From contig JANWXQ010000078.1 in the NCBI GenBank assembly GCA_025057275.1, positions 1-51,936 on the forward strand: a stretch of DNA of 51,936 nucleotides. The letters are read 5' to 3'. This DNA comes from Chitinophagales bacterium. Its GTDB lineage: Bacteria; Bacteroidota; Bacteroidia; Chitinophagales; UBA10324. Shown here piece after piece: positions 18,420 through 25,923 of the stretch (position 1 is its first letter; every line of letters begins with the position of its first letter). The translations under genes and the position numbers were made by a program. The notes beneath the pieces were generated by a model. That model made no database searches, was not told the origin of the DNA, and was given only the letters and a program-made list of their open reading frames with translations.

Positions 18420-19280
18420 ATGAGATTACTCAAACCCTCGATCATTTTCCTGGCAATTGCCCCCTTGAGCATTCTGGTCGGTACGGTTTCCTACAACAAC
18501 GACCTGCAACCCCCCGGCAGCCGCACGGGCGCTCCCAGCGAGAGCACCTGCGGCGCTTCCAGTTGCCACAACAACACCCCGAACACTGGTCCCGGCAGTG
18601 TTTCGTTGACATTCAGCAATCCTTCGTTGAAATACACTCCCGGCGACACCTTTCAGATTACCGTCAAGGTCACCGACAACACCAAGACGAAATGGGGTTT
18701 TGAGCTGACTGCATTGAATGCCACGAACGATAGCACACCGGGCAAGTTCCTCAATGAAGCTTCCGGAATTCTGGTTTCTTTTCCCAATCCCATCTCTTCG
18801 CTGTCTAAACGCGAATATGTAGCACACCGCGATGCCAACACCGCTACCAGCCAATGGGTTATTAACTGGATCGCTCCTTCCACCAACATTGGTGACATTT
18901 GTTTTTATGCAGCCGGTAATGCCGCCAACAACAACGGAACCACATCCGGCGATAACATTTACACTGCTTCATTGTGCATATCACCGGAAACCGGTGTAGG
19001 CATTGCAGCCGTTTCCGATCAGTCGTCTCTCTTTTCCATAGATGCCATTCGCTGCCGGCAATTGTCGGTGACTTATCAGTTGGCAGAGCCCGCCACGGCG
19101 CGGTTTGTTTTAATGGATCTGTCGGGACGCATGCATGGCATGTTGCTTGAATCCGACGAACCGGCAGGGCAGCATAGCAGGACACTCTCGCTGCCCTCCT
19201 TTTTGCCGGGAGGGATTTATGTGCTGATCATGCAGGCTGCCGGTAATCAGTACGCTGCCAAATTTTATTACCAACCATGA
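18420..19280 (+). CDS. choice-of-anchor V-type exported protein with CX4CH motif and C-terminal T9SS tag
   Basis: The 286-residue protein has an N-terminal signal (RLLKPSIIFLAIAPLSILVG) followed by RTGAPSESTCGASSCHNN. The latter resembles the haem-like motif of the choice-of-anchor V domain, here with four residues between the cysteines (C44, C49, H50) instead of two. A beta-rich domain follows (about 55-200), with KWGFELTALN and a SQWVINWIAP segment. The last 75 residues form a type IX secretion sorting domain ending PGGIYVLIMQ...KFYYQP. It should be sent through the outer membrane. The following gene starts inside its stop codon (ATGA), so the two are translationally coupled. Confidence 0.75.
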   Translation: MRLLKPSIIFLAIAPLSILVGTVSYNNDLQPPGSRTGAPSESTCGASSCHNNTPNTGPGSVSLTFSNPSLKYTPGDTFQITVKVTDNTKTKWGFELTALNATNDSTPGKFLNEASGILVSFPNPISSLSKREYVAHRDANTATSQWVINWIAPSTNIGDICFYAAGNAANNNGTTSGDNIYTASLCISPETGVGIAAVSDQSSLFSIDAIRCRQLSVTYQLAEPATARFVLMDLSGRMHGMLLESDEPAGQHSRTLSLPSFLPGGIYVLIMQAAGNQYAAKFYYQP

Positions 19281-19690
19281 TGGTCAAACGCTGTTTTGGC
19301 TTTGAGCCGGCAGTTGCTTTTGGTATGCTGGCTTTTTTAGTCAGCTCATGCACCAGCGACGTCACGCCGGAGCCATCAGACACCAATTGCGTTGACAGTA
19401 CCCAGGTCATTTCCTACGTCAACGACATTGTGCCGATCATCAATACCTATTGCTCCAATCCCTCCTTTGGCGATTGCCATCAGCCGGGAGCCAGCAATCC
19501 CGATTTCACCAATTACGATGAGCTGAAGCTGCGGATTGAGGGCGGTGTTTTTCAGGATCGTGTTTTTGGTCCCTTTGCCACCGGTCAGCGCATGCCGCCG
19601 GCCTTCTGCACCGGTTGTCCGACCGAACTGGATGCTTGCGACAAGGAAATTCTCTTGCAATGGATTGACCAGGGATTCCCTAACAATTAA
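19277..19690 (+). CDS. cytochrome c-like lipoprotein with extended CX7CH motif
   Basis: The 137-residue protein carries a signal with lipobox (FLVSSC, cysteine 25). It then has DIVPIINTYCSNPSFGDCHQPG, which resembles the haem site of single-haem cytochromes and planctomycete-type cytochrome domains but with seven residues between C59 and C67-H68. A later RMPP (Met106) could be the second axial ligand. The C-terminal CDKEILLQWIDQGFPNN is typical of small c-type cytochromes. Haem binding is inferred: the motif spacing is non-standard, and C111/C114/C121 may form disulphides. It overlaps the preceding gene by four bases. Confidence 0.7.
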   Translation: MMVKRCFGFEPAVAFGMLAFLVSSCTSDVTPEPSDTNCVDSTQVISYVNDIVPIINTYCSNPSFGDCHQPGASNPDFTNYDELKLRIEGGVFQDRVFGPFATGQRMPPAFCTGCPTELDACDKEILLQWIDQGFPNN

Positions 19691-19722
19691 CTTTTTAGTC
19701 TGATTATTGAACCCAACACAAC

Positions 19723-20289
19723 ATGATGCTCACGGTTAAACGCTTGTCGCCGTTCGCGATGTTCATCAGCATAGCAGCCAGTTCACCATCAAGTTTTGCC
19801 CAAAAGGCCCATGTGGACAAGCAGGTGAACATTTCTTTTTTCTCAGAGGCTCCGTTAGAAAACATTGATGCCCATACCAAAAGCGCAGTAGGCGTCATTG
19901 ATATGAACACCGGAGCGGTTTTCTTTAAGGTTCCGATCAAAACCTTTACATTCAAAAAGGCCCTGATGCAGGAACACTTTAACGAAAACTATATGGAAAG
20001 CGACAAATACCCCCATGCCACACTGAAGGGACAAATCATTAACCTCCCTGACCCCAACAAAGATGGCACCTACAGCGTAACGGTTGAAGGGGACCTGACG
20101 ATACATGGCGTCACCCAAAAGCGGCAGATTCCCGGAACGCTCGTCATCAAAGGCAATGAGTTGCAGGTTACTTCCGAGTTTGATGTGCGGCTGGCTGATC
20201 ACAACATCACCATTCCCAAACTGGTTATCAAGAACATAGCAGAAGTGGTTCAGGTTAAGGTCAGCAGCACGCTGGTTCCTTCGCCATAA
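19723..20289 (+). CDS. YceI-family periplasmic lipocalin-like protein
   Basis: The 188-residue product has a signal peptide ending near ASSPSSFA and then a YceI fold: VNISFFSEAPLENIDAHTKSAVGVID, VFFKVPIKTFTFKKALMQEHFNENYMESDKYPHA and VEGDLTIHGVTQ. YceI proteins form a barrel that binds long isoprenoid or polyprenyl lipids in the periplasm; some act in quinone-like electron transfer or stress protection. It lies 32 bases after the haem-motif lipoprotein and before the DUF5777 barrel gene, which suggests one functional group. Confidence 0.93.
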   Translation: MMLTVKRLSPFAMFISIAASSPSSFAQKAHVDKQVNISFFSEAPLENIDAHTKSAVGVIDMNTGAVFFKVPIKTFTFKKALMQEHFNENYMESDKYPHATLKGQIINLPDPNKDGTYSVTVEGDLTIHGVTQKRQIPGTLVIKGNELQVTSEFDVRLADHNITIPKLVIKNIAEVVQVKVSSTLVPSP

Positions 20290-20335
20290 TTCGTGGCCAA
20301 TGGTCCGATGGAAATTGCCTAAACCGTTCGGGGTT

Positions 20336-20343
20336 TATTTTCG
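20336..20343 (+). promoter_or_regulatory. candidate -7 box for the DUF5777 gene
   Basis: The sequence TATTTTCG lies 11 bases before the ATG at 20355, with a TTG 18 bases upstream. The same octamer occurs close to the starts of asnB-like and lpxD-like genes. It could be a secondary promoter inside the cassette. Confidence 0.3.
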
Positions 20344-20354
20344 TAATTCGCTTC

Positions 20355-21308
20355 ATGCATTCGTTTATGAAAAGCCTTTTACTTCCCGTTTTGCTTCTGT
20401 ACAGCACTTGGATTTGGGCGCAGGACGACCTTGCTGCCCTGGCCGAGGAGCTGGTCCCTAAAGAATCGGAGCCTGTACTGGCCACTTTCAAAGCCTTTCG
20501 GCTTATCAATGCCCAGACCAATGAAACGGCCAAAGAGCGCAACCTGCATTTTAACATAGCCCACCGGTTTGGCACCGTGTTCACCGATGGTCAGCTGAAC
20601 GTGCACAGTTTTTTCGGGCTGGATCAGGCGCCAGATATCCGTTTTTCCTTTGACTATGGAGTAACCGACCGTTTGCAGTTAGGCGTAGGTCGCTCCAAGG
20701 GACTGGAACCTTACACCGAGCTGTACGATGGTAACGCAAAATACCGGCTGCTTTGGCAAACCACGGATGACCGTATTCCGGTCAGCATTACGCTGTACGG
20801 TGTTGCAGCCGTAACCGGCAGAAAGTCCTCATCGGATCCTTCATCCGATGCCTACTATCAGGATCGCTTCGCCCATCGTTGGTCGTATGTAAGCCAGGCC
20901 ATCATTGCCCGGAAATTTTCTCCCGGAGCTTCGCTCATGCTCTTGCCCACGTGGACCCATCGCAACTACGTGTACTACAAAGATGAAAATGACATGTTTT
21001 CGTTGGGTATCGGCGGCCGCATTAAGGTTTCCAACCGAACAGCTTTAATTGCAGATTATTTCTATAACTTCAGTGAGTACCGACGTCAGGAAAAAGATGA
21101 TGCCGGCGACCTGATATTCAGCAATCCGCTCAGCCTGGGTGTAGAGTTTGAAACCGGAGGCCATGTGTTCGCGCTGATGTTTACCAACGCAGCAGGTATT
21201 TTGGAAAATTCCTTTTTGCCCGCCACCAAAAGCAGTTGGGCCGATGGCGAATTTCGCTGGGGGTTCAACCTTACCCGCAATTTTGTGCTGGGCAGGAAAG
21301 ACTGGTAG
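20355..21308 (+). CDS. DUF5777 family outer-membrane beta-barrel protein
   Basis: The 317-residue product has a signal peptide (start at 20355 or at the ATG 12 bases later; LLLPVLLLYSTWIWAQ). It has the DUF5777 features LINAQTNETAKERNLHFNIAHRFG and DIRFSFDYGVTDRLQLGVGRSK, followed by alternating amphipathic strands ending in a phenylalanine/tryptophan-rich C-terminus. Members are uncharacterised barrels often found next to YceI and cytochrome-like genes in Bacteroidota. The arrangement here agrees and suggests it is the outer-membrane component of the cassette. Confidence 0.85.
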   Translation: MHSFMKSLLLPVLLLYSTWIWAQDDLAALAEELVPKESEPVLATFKAFRLINAQTNETAKERNLHFNIAHRFGTVFTDGQLNVHSFFGLDQAPDIRFSFDYGVTDRLQLGVGRSKGLEPYTELYDGNAKYRLLWQTTDDRIPVSITLYGVAAVTGRKSSSDPSSDAYYQDRFAHRWSYVSQAIIARKFSPGASLMLLPTWTHRNYVYYKDENDMFSLGIGGRIKVSNRTALIADYFYNFSEYRRQEKDDAGDLIFSNPLSLGVEFETGGHVFALMFTNAAGILENSFLPATKSSWADGEFRWGFNLTRNFVLGRKDW

Positions 21309-21334
21309 GAACGCAGTTTTTGGTTGATCGGTTC

Positions 21335-22123
21335 ATGGTCATACCGTTACATGAAGGGACTTTTACGGTTGACCATTCCAAACAGTTTATTCCATTCCAT
21401 CGACATACCGACCATCTGGAGCAACGGCCTCCGGGTTCGTTGCTGGTGGATATTGTTAGTTTTCTGGTGGTGGCCCCTGGTATCCTGGCTGTAGTGGATC
21501 CGGGTCTGGGCACCGGAACAGAAGAAGCCTGGATTCGCCGCGCTGTGCGTGCCCGGGGCTACGACCCTGAACAGGTTACCCATGTGCTCCTGAGTCATTT
21601 GCATAAGGATCACGCAGGAGGAGCCGTTTGGCCTGACGGTCAAGGCTGGCAACTGACTTTTCCTGCAGCAAGCTATTATGTTCAGAATAAAGAATTTGCT
21701 TATGCATTCAGTAAAAGCGCCAGCCGCTCTTATCGGTTTGAGGCTTTGGCATTTCTGTACGATCATCCTCAGCGGGTACGGTTTGACGGAGCTGCACGGA
21801 TCGGAGACTGGCTGGAAATAGAAGTCAGCGGCGGACATACGCCGCATCATCAATGTTTTCATTTTTACCTGAGCAACGAACATTATTTTTTCGGAGGGGA
21901 TGTGGCAGCACAATCCGGGCAGCTGCTGCGCCGGTTTCTGGCTAAATACGATGCAGATGCTGCACGAAGCCAGCATCTGCGCGAACAGTGGGCGCATCGC
22001 GGCGCTGAACAAGGTTGGAAGTTCTTGTTTTTTCATGATGCTCAGAAGACAATAGTTACCCTGAGGCACAGGGAAAACAGACCGGAACTGGCATCGTTTG
22101 TTCCGGCTGAAGGCCCGGCGTAA
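21335..22123 (+). CDS. metallo-beta-lactamase-fold hydrolase
   Basis: The ATG at 21335 is preferred: a more upstream ATG would run through the 3' end of the DUF5777 gene. The 262-residue protein has the MBL-fold signature SHLHKDHAGG at 87-96 (H88, H90, D92, H93), an upstream VVDPG segment, a GGHTPHHQ loop supplying a further His, and FFGGD. It also has a long internal helical insertion. Members act on lactones, thioesters, phosphodiesters and other substrates. No signal peptide is seen, so it is probably cytoplasmic. The substrate is unknown. It sits 26 bases after the DUF5777 gene on the same strand. Confidence 0.9.
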   Translation: MVIPLHEGTFTVDHSKQFIPFHRHTDHLEQRPPGSLLVDIVSFLVVAPGILAVVDPGLGTGTEEAWIRRAVRARGYDPEQVTHVLLSHLHKDHAGGAVWPDGQGWQLTFPAASYYVQNKEFAYAFSKSASRSYRFEALAFLYDHPQRVRFDGAARIGDWLEIEVSGGHTPHHQCFHFYLSNEHYFFGGDVAAQSGQLLRRFLAKYDADAARSQHLREQWAHRGAEQGWKFLFFHDAQKTIVTLRHRENRPELASFVPAEGPA

Positions 22124-22230
22124 AAAGCAATTCTGCAGACAGATTTTGTGGCTTCGCCGGCATTCGCGAACCACGTAACTTTAACCTCATGTTCAGTGCG
22201 GAGGAAGGTACCATCGTCTTTCTGCGGGAG

Positions 22231-23652
22231 ATGGATTTCGTTCTTCTTCCTATCTATCTTTTTTTCCTGCTTTTGTTTGCTGTTTTGTATCGAAACATCA
22301 AATACCGGAACACTACGGTCAAACAGTATTTTATGCCCGGACTGCTGGTTAAAATTTTCGGGGCATTGCTGTTGATGGTTATATATGGTTTTTATTATAA
22401 AGGAGGGGATACATTTTATTATTTCTACGATTCAAAAGCATTTAACAATGCCATCGGGCAATCGCTGAAATCGTTCTTTGACCTGCTGTTTTTGCCGGCC
22501 GGAAAGATCACGCTGGCAACCTATGAACATACCCGATGGCTGACTTTTTTCCGGGATACTTCTACCTGGACGGCAGATAAGGTCTATGGCGTGCTCAGCG
22601 TGCTGAGTTTTCATTCTTATCCCGTTATGAGTATTCTGATGGCGTTTCTTTCCTTCACCGGCGTCTGGGCTATGTATTTGACTTTTGTTTATTTATATCC
22701 AGCGCTGCATCGCCAGCTGGCGTTTTGCTTTTTGTTTGTTCCATCGGTGTTTTTCTGGGGTTCAGGCATTTTGAAAGACAGCATAACCCTGGGCAGTTTG
22801 GGTTGGGTGGTGTACACCAGCCATCAGATTTTTTTCAGACGCAGAAAAGTTCTGCGTAATGTTTTGATCCTCGTGCTGACCAGTTATCTGGCCTTGAATA
22901 TTAAGGCCTATATTCTGATTAGTTTTTTGCCTGCGTTGATGTTCTGGTTGTTTTTGTCTTACCGGTCCATGATTGGCGTCAAGTTTATTCGCGTGATCTC
23001 CGGCCCAGCCATCACCCTGGTGGCCATTGTGTTTGGTTATTTTCTGATCAAACGCATAGGGCAGGAATTCACGCAGTTTTCTTTAGGCAATGTGTTAACC
23101 ACAGCGCAGACCTTTCACCGTTGGCATGGGTACTTATCTGAAGCCGAGCGGGCTTCGGGCTATTCGCTGGGAGAAGTGGACGGCTCCTGGCAGAGCGTGT
23201 TGTTCAAGCTTCCGGCAGCAGTAAACGTTACGTTGTTTCGCCCCTACCTGTGGGAGGCGCGCAGTGTGATCATGCTGTTTTCTTCGATTGAAAGCCTCAT
23301 CTTGCTGTCCATTACCATTATGGTCATCTGGAAGAACGGCCTTCGCAACGTGCTGAATCATGCCATATCCAATCCGACGGTTTTCTTTTGTTTTGTTTTT
23401 TCTCTGGTATTTGCTTTTGCCGTCGGTTTCACCAGTTACAATTTTGGTGCCCTTGTGCGGTATAAGATTCCCTGTATTCCGTTTTTTCTGGCCGGACTGG
23501 TTATTCTGCATCACATCTGTTCAGCAGAGCGCGAGCGGAAATACGTTGAGGAATTGAAGCGACAATCCGCACGTGCAAACAGATACAAATCAGCAGCTGG
23601 CAGCACCTTAAGCCACGAAGCTAAACCCGAAGCAAAAGCTCCAGCCATTTAG
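22231..23652 (+). CDS. polytopic membrane protein of a polysaccharide locus, unknown family
   Basis: The product has about 473 residues from the ATG at 22231 (an in-frame ATG at 22189 adds 14 polar residues). It has roughly 10-12 hydrophobic helices, a large loop with YKGGDTFYYFYDSKAF after the second helix, and the phrase PSVFFWGSGILKDSIT. A charged, coiled C-terminal tail follows. The topology and location next to glycosyltransferases resemble O-antigen/exopolysaccharide polymerases or other lipid-glycan enzymes, but no recognised motif proves this. Its end overlaps the convergent glycosyltransferase gene by 32 bases. Confidence 0.75.
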   Translation: MDFVLLPIYLFFLLLFAVLYRNIKYRNTTVKQYFMPGLLVKIFGALLLMVIYGFYYKGGDTFYYFYDSKAFNNAIGQSLKSFFDLLFLPAGKITLATYEHTRWLTFFRDTSTWTADKVYGVLSVLSFHSYPVMSILMAFLSFTGVWAMYLTFVYLYPALHRQLAFCFLFVPSVFFWGSGILKDSITLGSLGWVVYTSHQIFFRRRKVLRNVLILVLTSYLALNIKAYILISFLPALMFWLFLSYRSMIGVKFIRVISGPAITLVAIVFGYFLIKRIGQEFTQFSLGNVLTTAQTFHRWHGYLSEAERASGYSLGEVDGSWQSVLFKLPAAVNVTLFRPYLWEARSVIMLFSSIESLILLSITIMVIWKNGLRNVLNHAISNPTVFFCFVFSLVFAFAVGFTSYNFGALVRYKIPCIPFFLAGLVILHHICSAERERKYVEELKRQSARANRYKSAAGSTLSHEAKPEAKAPAI

Positions 23653-24706
23653 GGGCCATCGCTTTCACGGAGTAATGGGTTTCTGCCCGCAGGCGGGCGT
23701 TTTGGCCTATCTGCTGTCGCAGGCCCGGATTGGAAATCAACAGCGTTAAAAGATTTACCCAGTCATCGGTTTGTTCCGCCCAAAAGCCGGAAATGCCGTG
23801 AATGACGATCGTCTTGTTGACGCCCACCGGACTGACCACAGGCACGGCACCCACGGCCATGTATTGCAGGGCTTTCAGTCCGCATTTGCCCTTTGACCAT
23901 TCATCATCCGGCAAAGGCATCAGTCCAATATCAAAGCGTTGCGTCGTTTCGGCTTCGGTTTGCGGATGCCATAACTGAAATTCAATGGGAAGATCGGCAA
24001 CGGCTGCGGGCTCGTTGCTGATCAGAAGAAACCGCACCGCACTTCCCCACGCAGCTTGAATGGCTTTTAATGCCGGAACCACCAGTTGAAAATGCCGGAT
24101 GGTGGTGTGTGAGCCGGTCCAGCCAATGCATACCGGTTCCGTAGGTGATGCGGCTGGTCTGGGTCGTAACTTGTCGGTGTCCACCACGGTGGGTACGGTA
24201 ACCACACGGGCAGTGTACTGGCGGGCATAATCAGCCAGATAATCGTTTCCGGCCAAAACCAAATCGGCAATTCGAAGTATGGCGTTAAGCTTTTGCGGCC
24301 GCTTCAACCACTGAAATGGCCGGTTGGCATCGGAAGTATCGCCCAGCCAAATGGCATCGTCGAAATCAAAGACCAGCCGGGTATTTCCTCCGCGCAACAG
24401 GCGTTCAAAAAGAGCCGTTCCCAGAAGGAAGGCTTCCCGTTGCACAAAAACCACCTGATAACGATGACGGCGGAACACATCACGCAACCGGATGATGGCG
24501 GCTTTGGCTACAATTCCTGCTTTTGGCAACCAATAGCCCGGCCGATAGAGTACTGCATCATCGGTTTCAGACAGATACCATGAATAATCTATAGCAATTC
24601 CCTGATCCATCAGATAAGGAAAAAATTGTTCCATCCGGTAACGTTGGCTGGGATTTCGGTCGGGCCGGTGGGGTCCGATAAACAGCATGCGTCGGCAATC
24701 GTTCAT
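23621..24706 (-). CDS. glycosyltransferase, GT4-like (GT-B fold)
   Basis: The 361-residue protein opens with a Rossmann-like strand (RRMLFIGPHRPDRNPSQRYRMEQ) and has VFDFDDAIWLGDTS in the first domain. The second domain has CIGWTGSHTT and the donor-site segment KCGLKALQYMAVGAVPVVSP. It is therefore a family 4-type sugar transferase, acting on an unknown lipid-linked glycan at the cytoplasmic face. Its ATG overlaps the stop of the upstream glycosyltransferase gene (ATGA), so it is translationally coupled. It is the last gene of a seven-gene minus-strand run. Confidence 0.9.
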   Translation of the reverse strand: MNDCRRMLFIGPHRPDRNPSQRYRMEQFFPYLMDQGIAIDYSWYLSETDDAVLYRPGYWLPKAGIVAKAAIIRLRDVFRRHRYQVVFVQREAFLLGTALFERLLRGGNTRLVFDFDDAIWLGDTSDANRPFQWLKRPQKLNAILRIADLVLAGNDYLADYARQYTARVVTVPTVVDTDKLRPRPAASPTEPVCIGWTGSHTTIRHFQLVVPALKAIQAAWGSAVRFLLISNEPAAVADLPIEFQLWHPQTEAETTQRFDIGLMPLPDDEWSKGKCGLKALQYMAVGAVPVVSPVGVNKTIVIHGISGFWAEQTDDWVNLLTLLISNPGLRQQIGQNARLRAETHYSVKAMAPKWLELLLRV

Positions 24707-25923
24707 GCTATGGATTGATAAATCTGATGATACTGTTCAATGGCGGTAAATGTATTCAGATGATTCAGGGCGCATTGACGGATACTGTGCTTGTCGGCAT
24801 GCATCAGGGCCTCCAGCTTCGGGATCACCTGTTCAAATTCGTTTTCGTTGCATTGATGAACCACCAGGCCGGCCTTACAGCATTCCACGATCCGGCGCAC
24901 ATCGCCAATGTCGTTGCAGACCACCGGAAGCCCCATGCTCATGGATTCGCTGAGTTTGGTGGGGGAAGAAGCCTGTTTGGAATAGCACGGCTTAATGAAG
25001 AATAGGGAAAGATCTGCCAGCTCCAGCCAATGCGGCACCTGATCGTAATCGGCCGACACAACCATCAGACGCTCCACGGGCACCTGTTGCTTTCTGGCCA
25101 GTTCTTCTATGTAGGAAGTGGATTCCGTGGTGATGATCAAAAATTTCCAGAACGGCTGTTGTTGCAGCAGTTTGCGGAAGAACAGCAGCATTTCTGCCGG
25201 CAAATACCAGGTGCGCAACGAGCCGCAATAAACCAGGACTTTTTCTTCTGAGCCAATGCCCATATCCTGACGTTGGCGCAAACGTTCAGCAGCATCCAGG
25301 CATGGCCGGAAATGATCCGGGTCGGCGCTGGAGGGAATAACCCCAATGCGTTCTGCGCTCAGGCGGGGAATTTGCCAGGAAAGGATAATTTCTTTTGCCT
25401 TATGCGTTACGGTTACGACATAATCGGCTTCGGCCAAAAGGCTGCGTTCTTTTTTTTTGAAGTAACGGAAGGCCAGGCGATAAGGCCAATGCTGCATCGG
25501 CCAGATGGAGCCATCCACCCGCTCATCCACCCAAAAACCTTTCATATCAAACACGAAAGGAATTCCATGCTTTTTTTTAAGCATACTCCCGATAAGGGCC
25601 GGTAAATAGCTGCGGCAGTGAATCAAATCGGTGGCCGTATTACGGCAACAGGATGCAACCTGCCGATACAGGCGGAACAGGGTAAGTAGCGTACTCAAGC
25701 CTTTGGGGGCAGCCTGATAACGAACAGGCAGCCAGTGTACACCGGATTGCTGCAACTGCTGACGAGTTCTTTGACCTGACTGCCGGTAGCGTTCGGGCTT
25801 TTCGGCAGAAACGAGGGTTATGCGGTGTCCTTTGCCGGCCAGGCCAATCAGGTAAGGAAGAATCTGGGAGCGCCCCAACGGGTCGGTAAGTCCGTCGTAG
25901 GATACATACACCACATGTTTCAT
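24703..25923 (-). CDS. glycosyltransferase family 4 protein
   Basis: The ATG at 25923 overlaps the stop of the asnB-like gene (ATGA) and opens the typical N-terminal strand KHVVYVSYDGLTDPLGRSQ. The frame is open far upstream, but that part would lie antisense-free inside asnB and is rejected. The 406-residue protein has a GT-B fold with FVFDMKGFWVDERVDGSIWP in the first domain and SPTKLSESMSMGLPVVCNDIG, the EX7E-like donor site, in the second. It should add a sugar to a growing polysaccharide or glycolipid. Confidence 0.92.
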   Translation of the reverse strand: MKHVVYVSYDGLTDPLGRSQILPYLIGLAGKGHRITLVSAEKPERYRQSGQRTRQQLQQSGVHWLPVRYQAAPKGLSTLLTLFRLYRQVASCCRNTATDLIHCRSYLPALIGSMLKKKHGIPFVFDMKGFWVDERVDGSIWPMQHWPYRLAFRYFKKKERSLLAEADYVVTVTHKAKEIILSWQIPRLSAERIGVIPSSADPDHFRPCLDAAERLRQRQDMGIGSEEKVLVYCGSLRTWYLPAEMLLFFRKLLQQQPFWKFLIITTESTSYIEELARKQQVPVERLMVVSADYDQVPHWLELADLSLFFIKPCYSKQASSPTKLSESMSMGLPVVCNDIGDVRRIVECCKAGLVVHQCNENEFEQVIPKLEALMHADKHSIRQCALNHLNTFTAIEQYHQIYQSIA

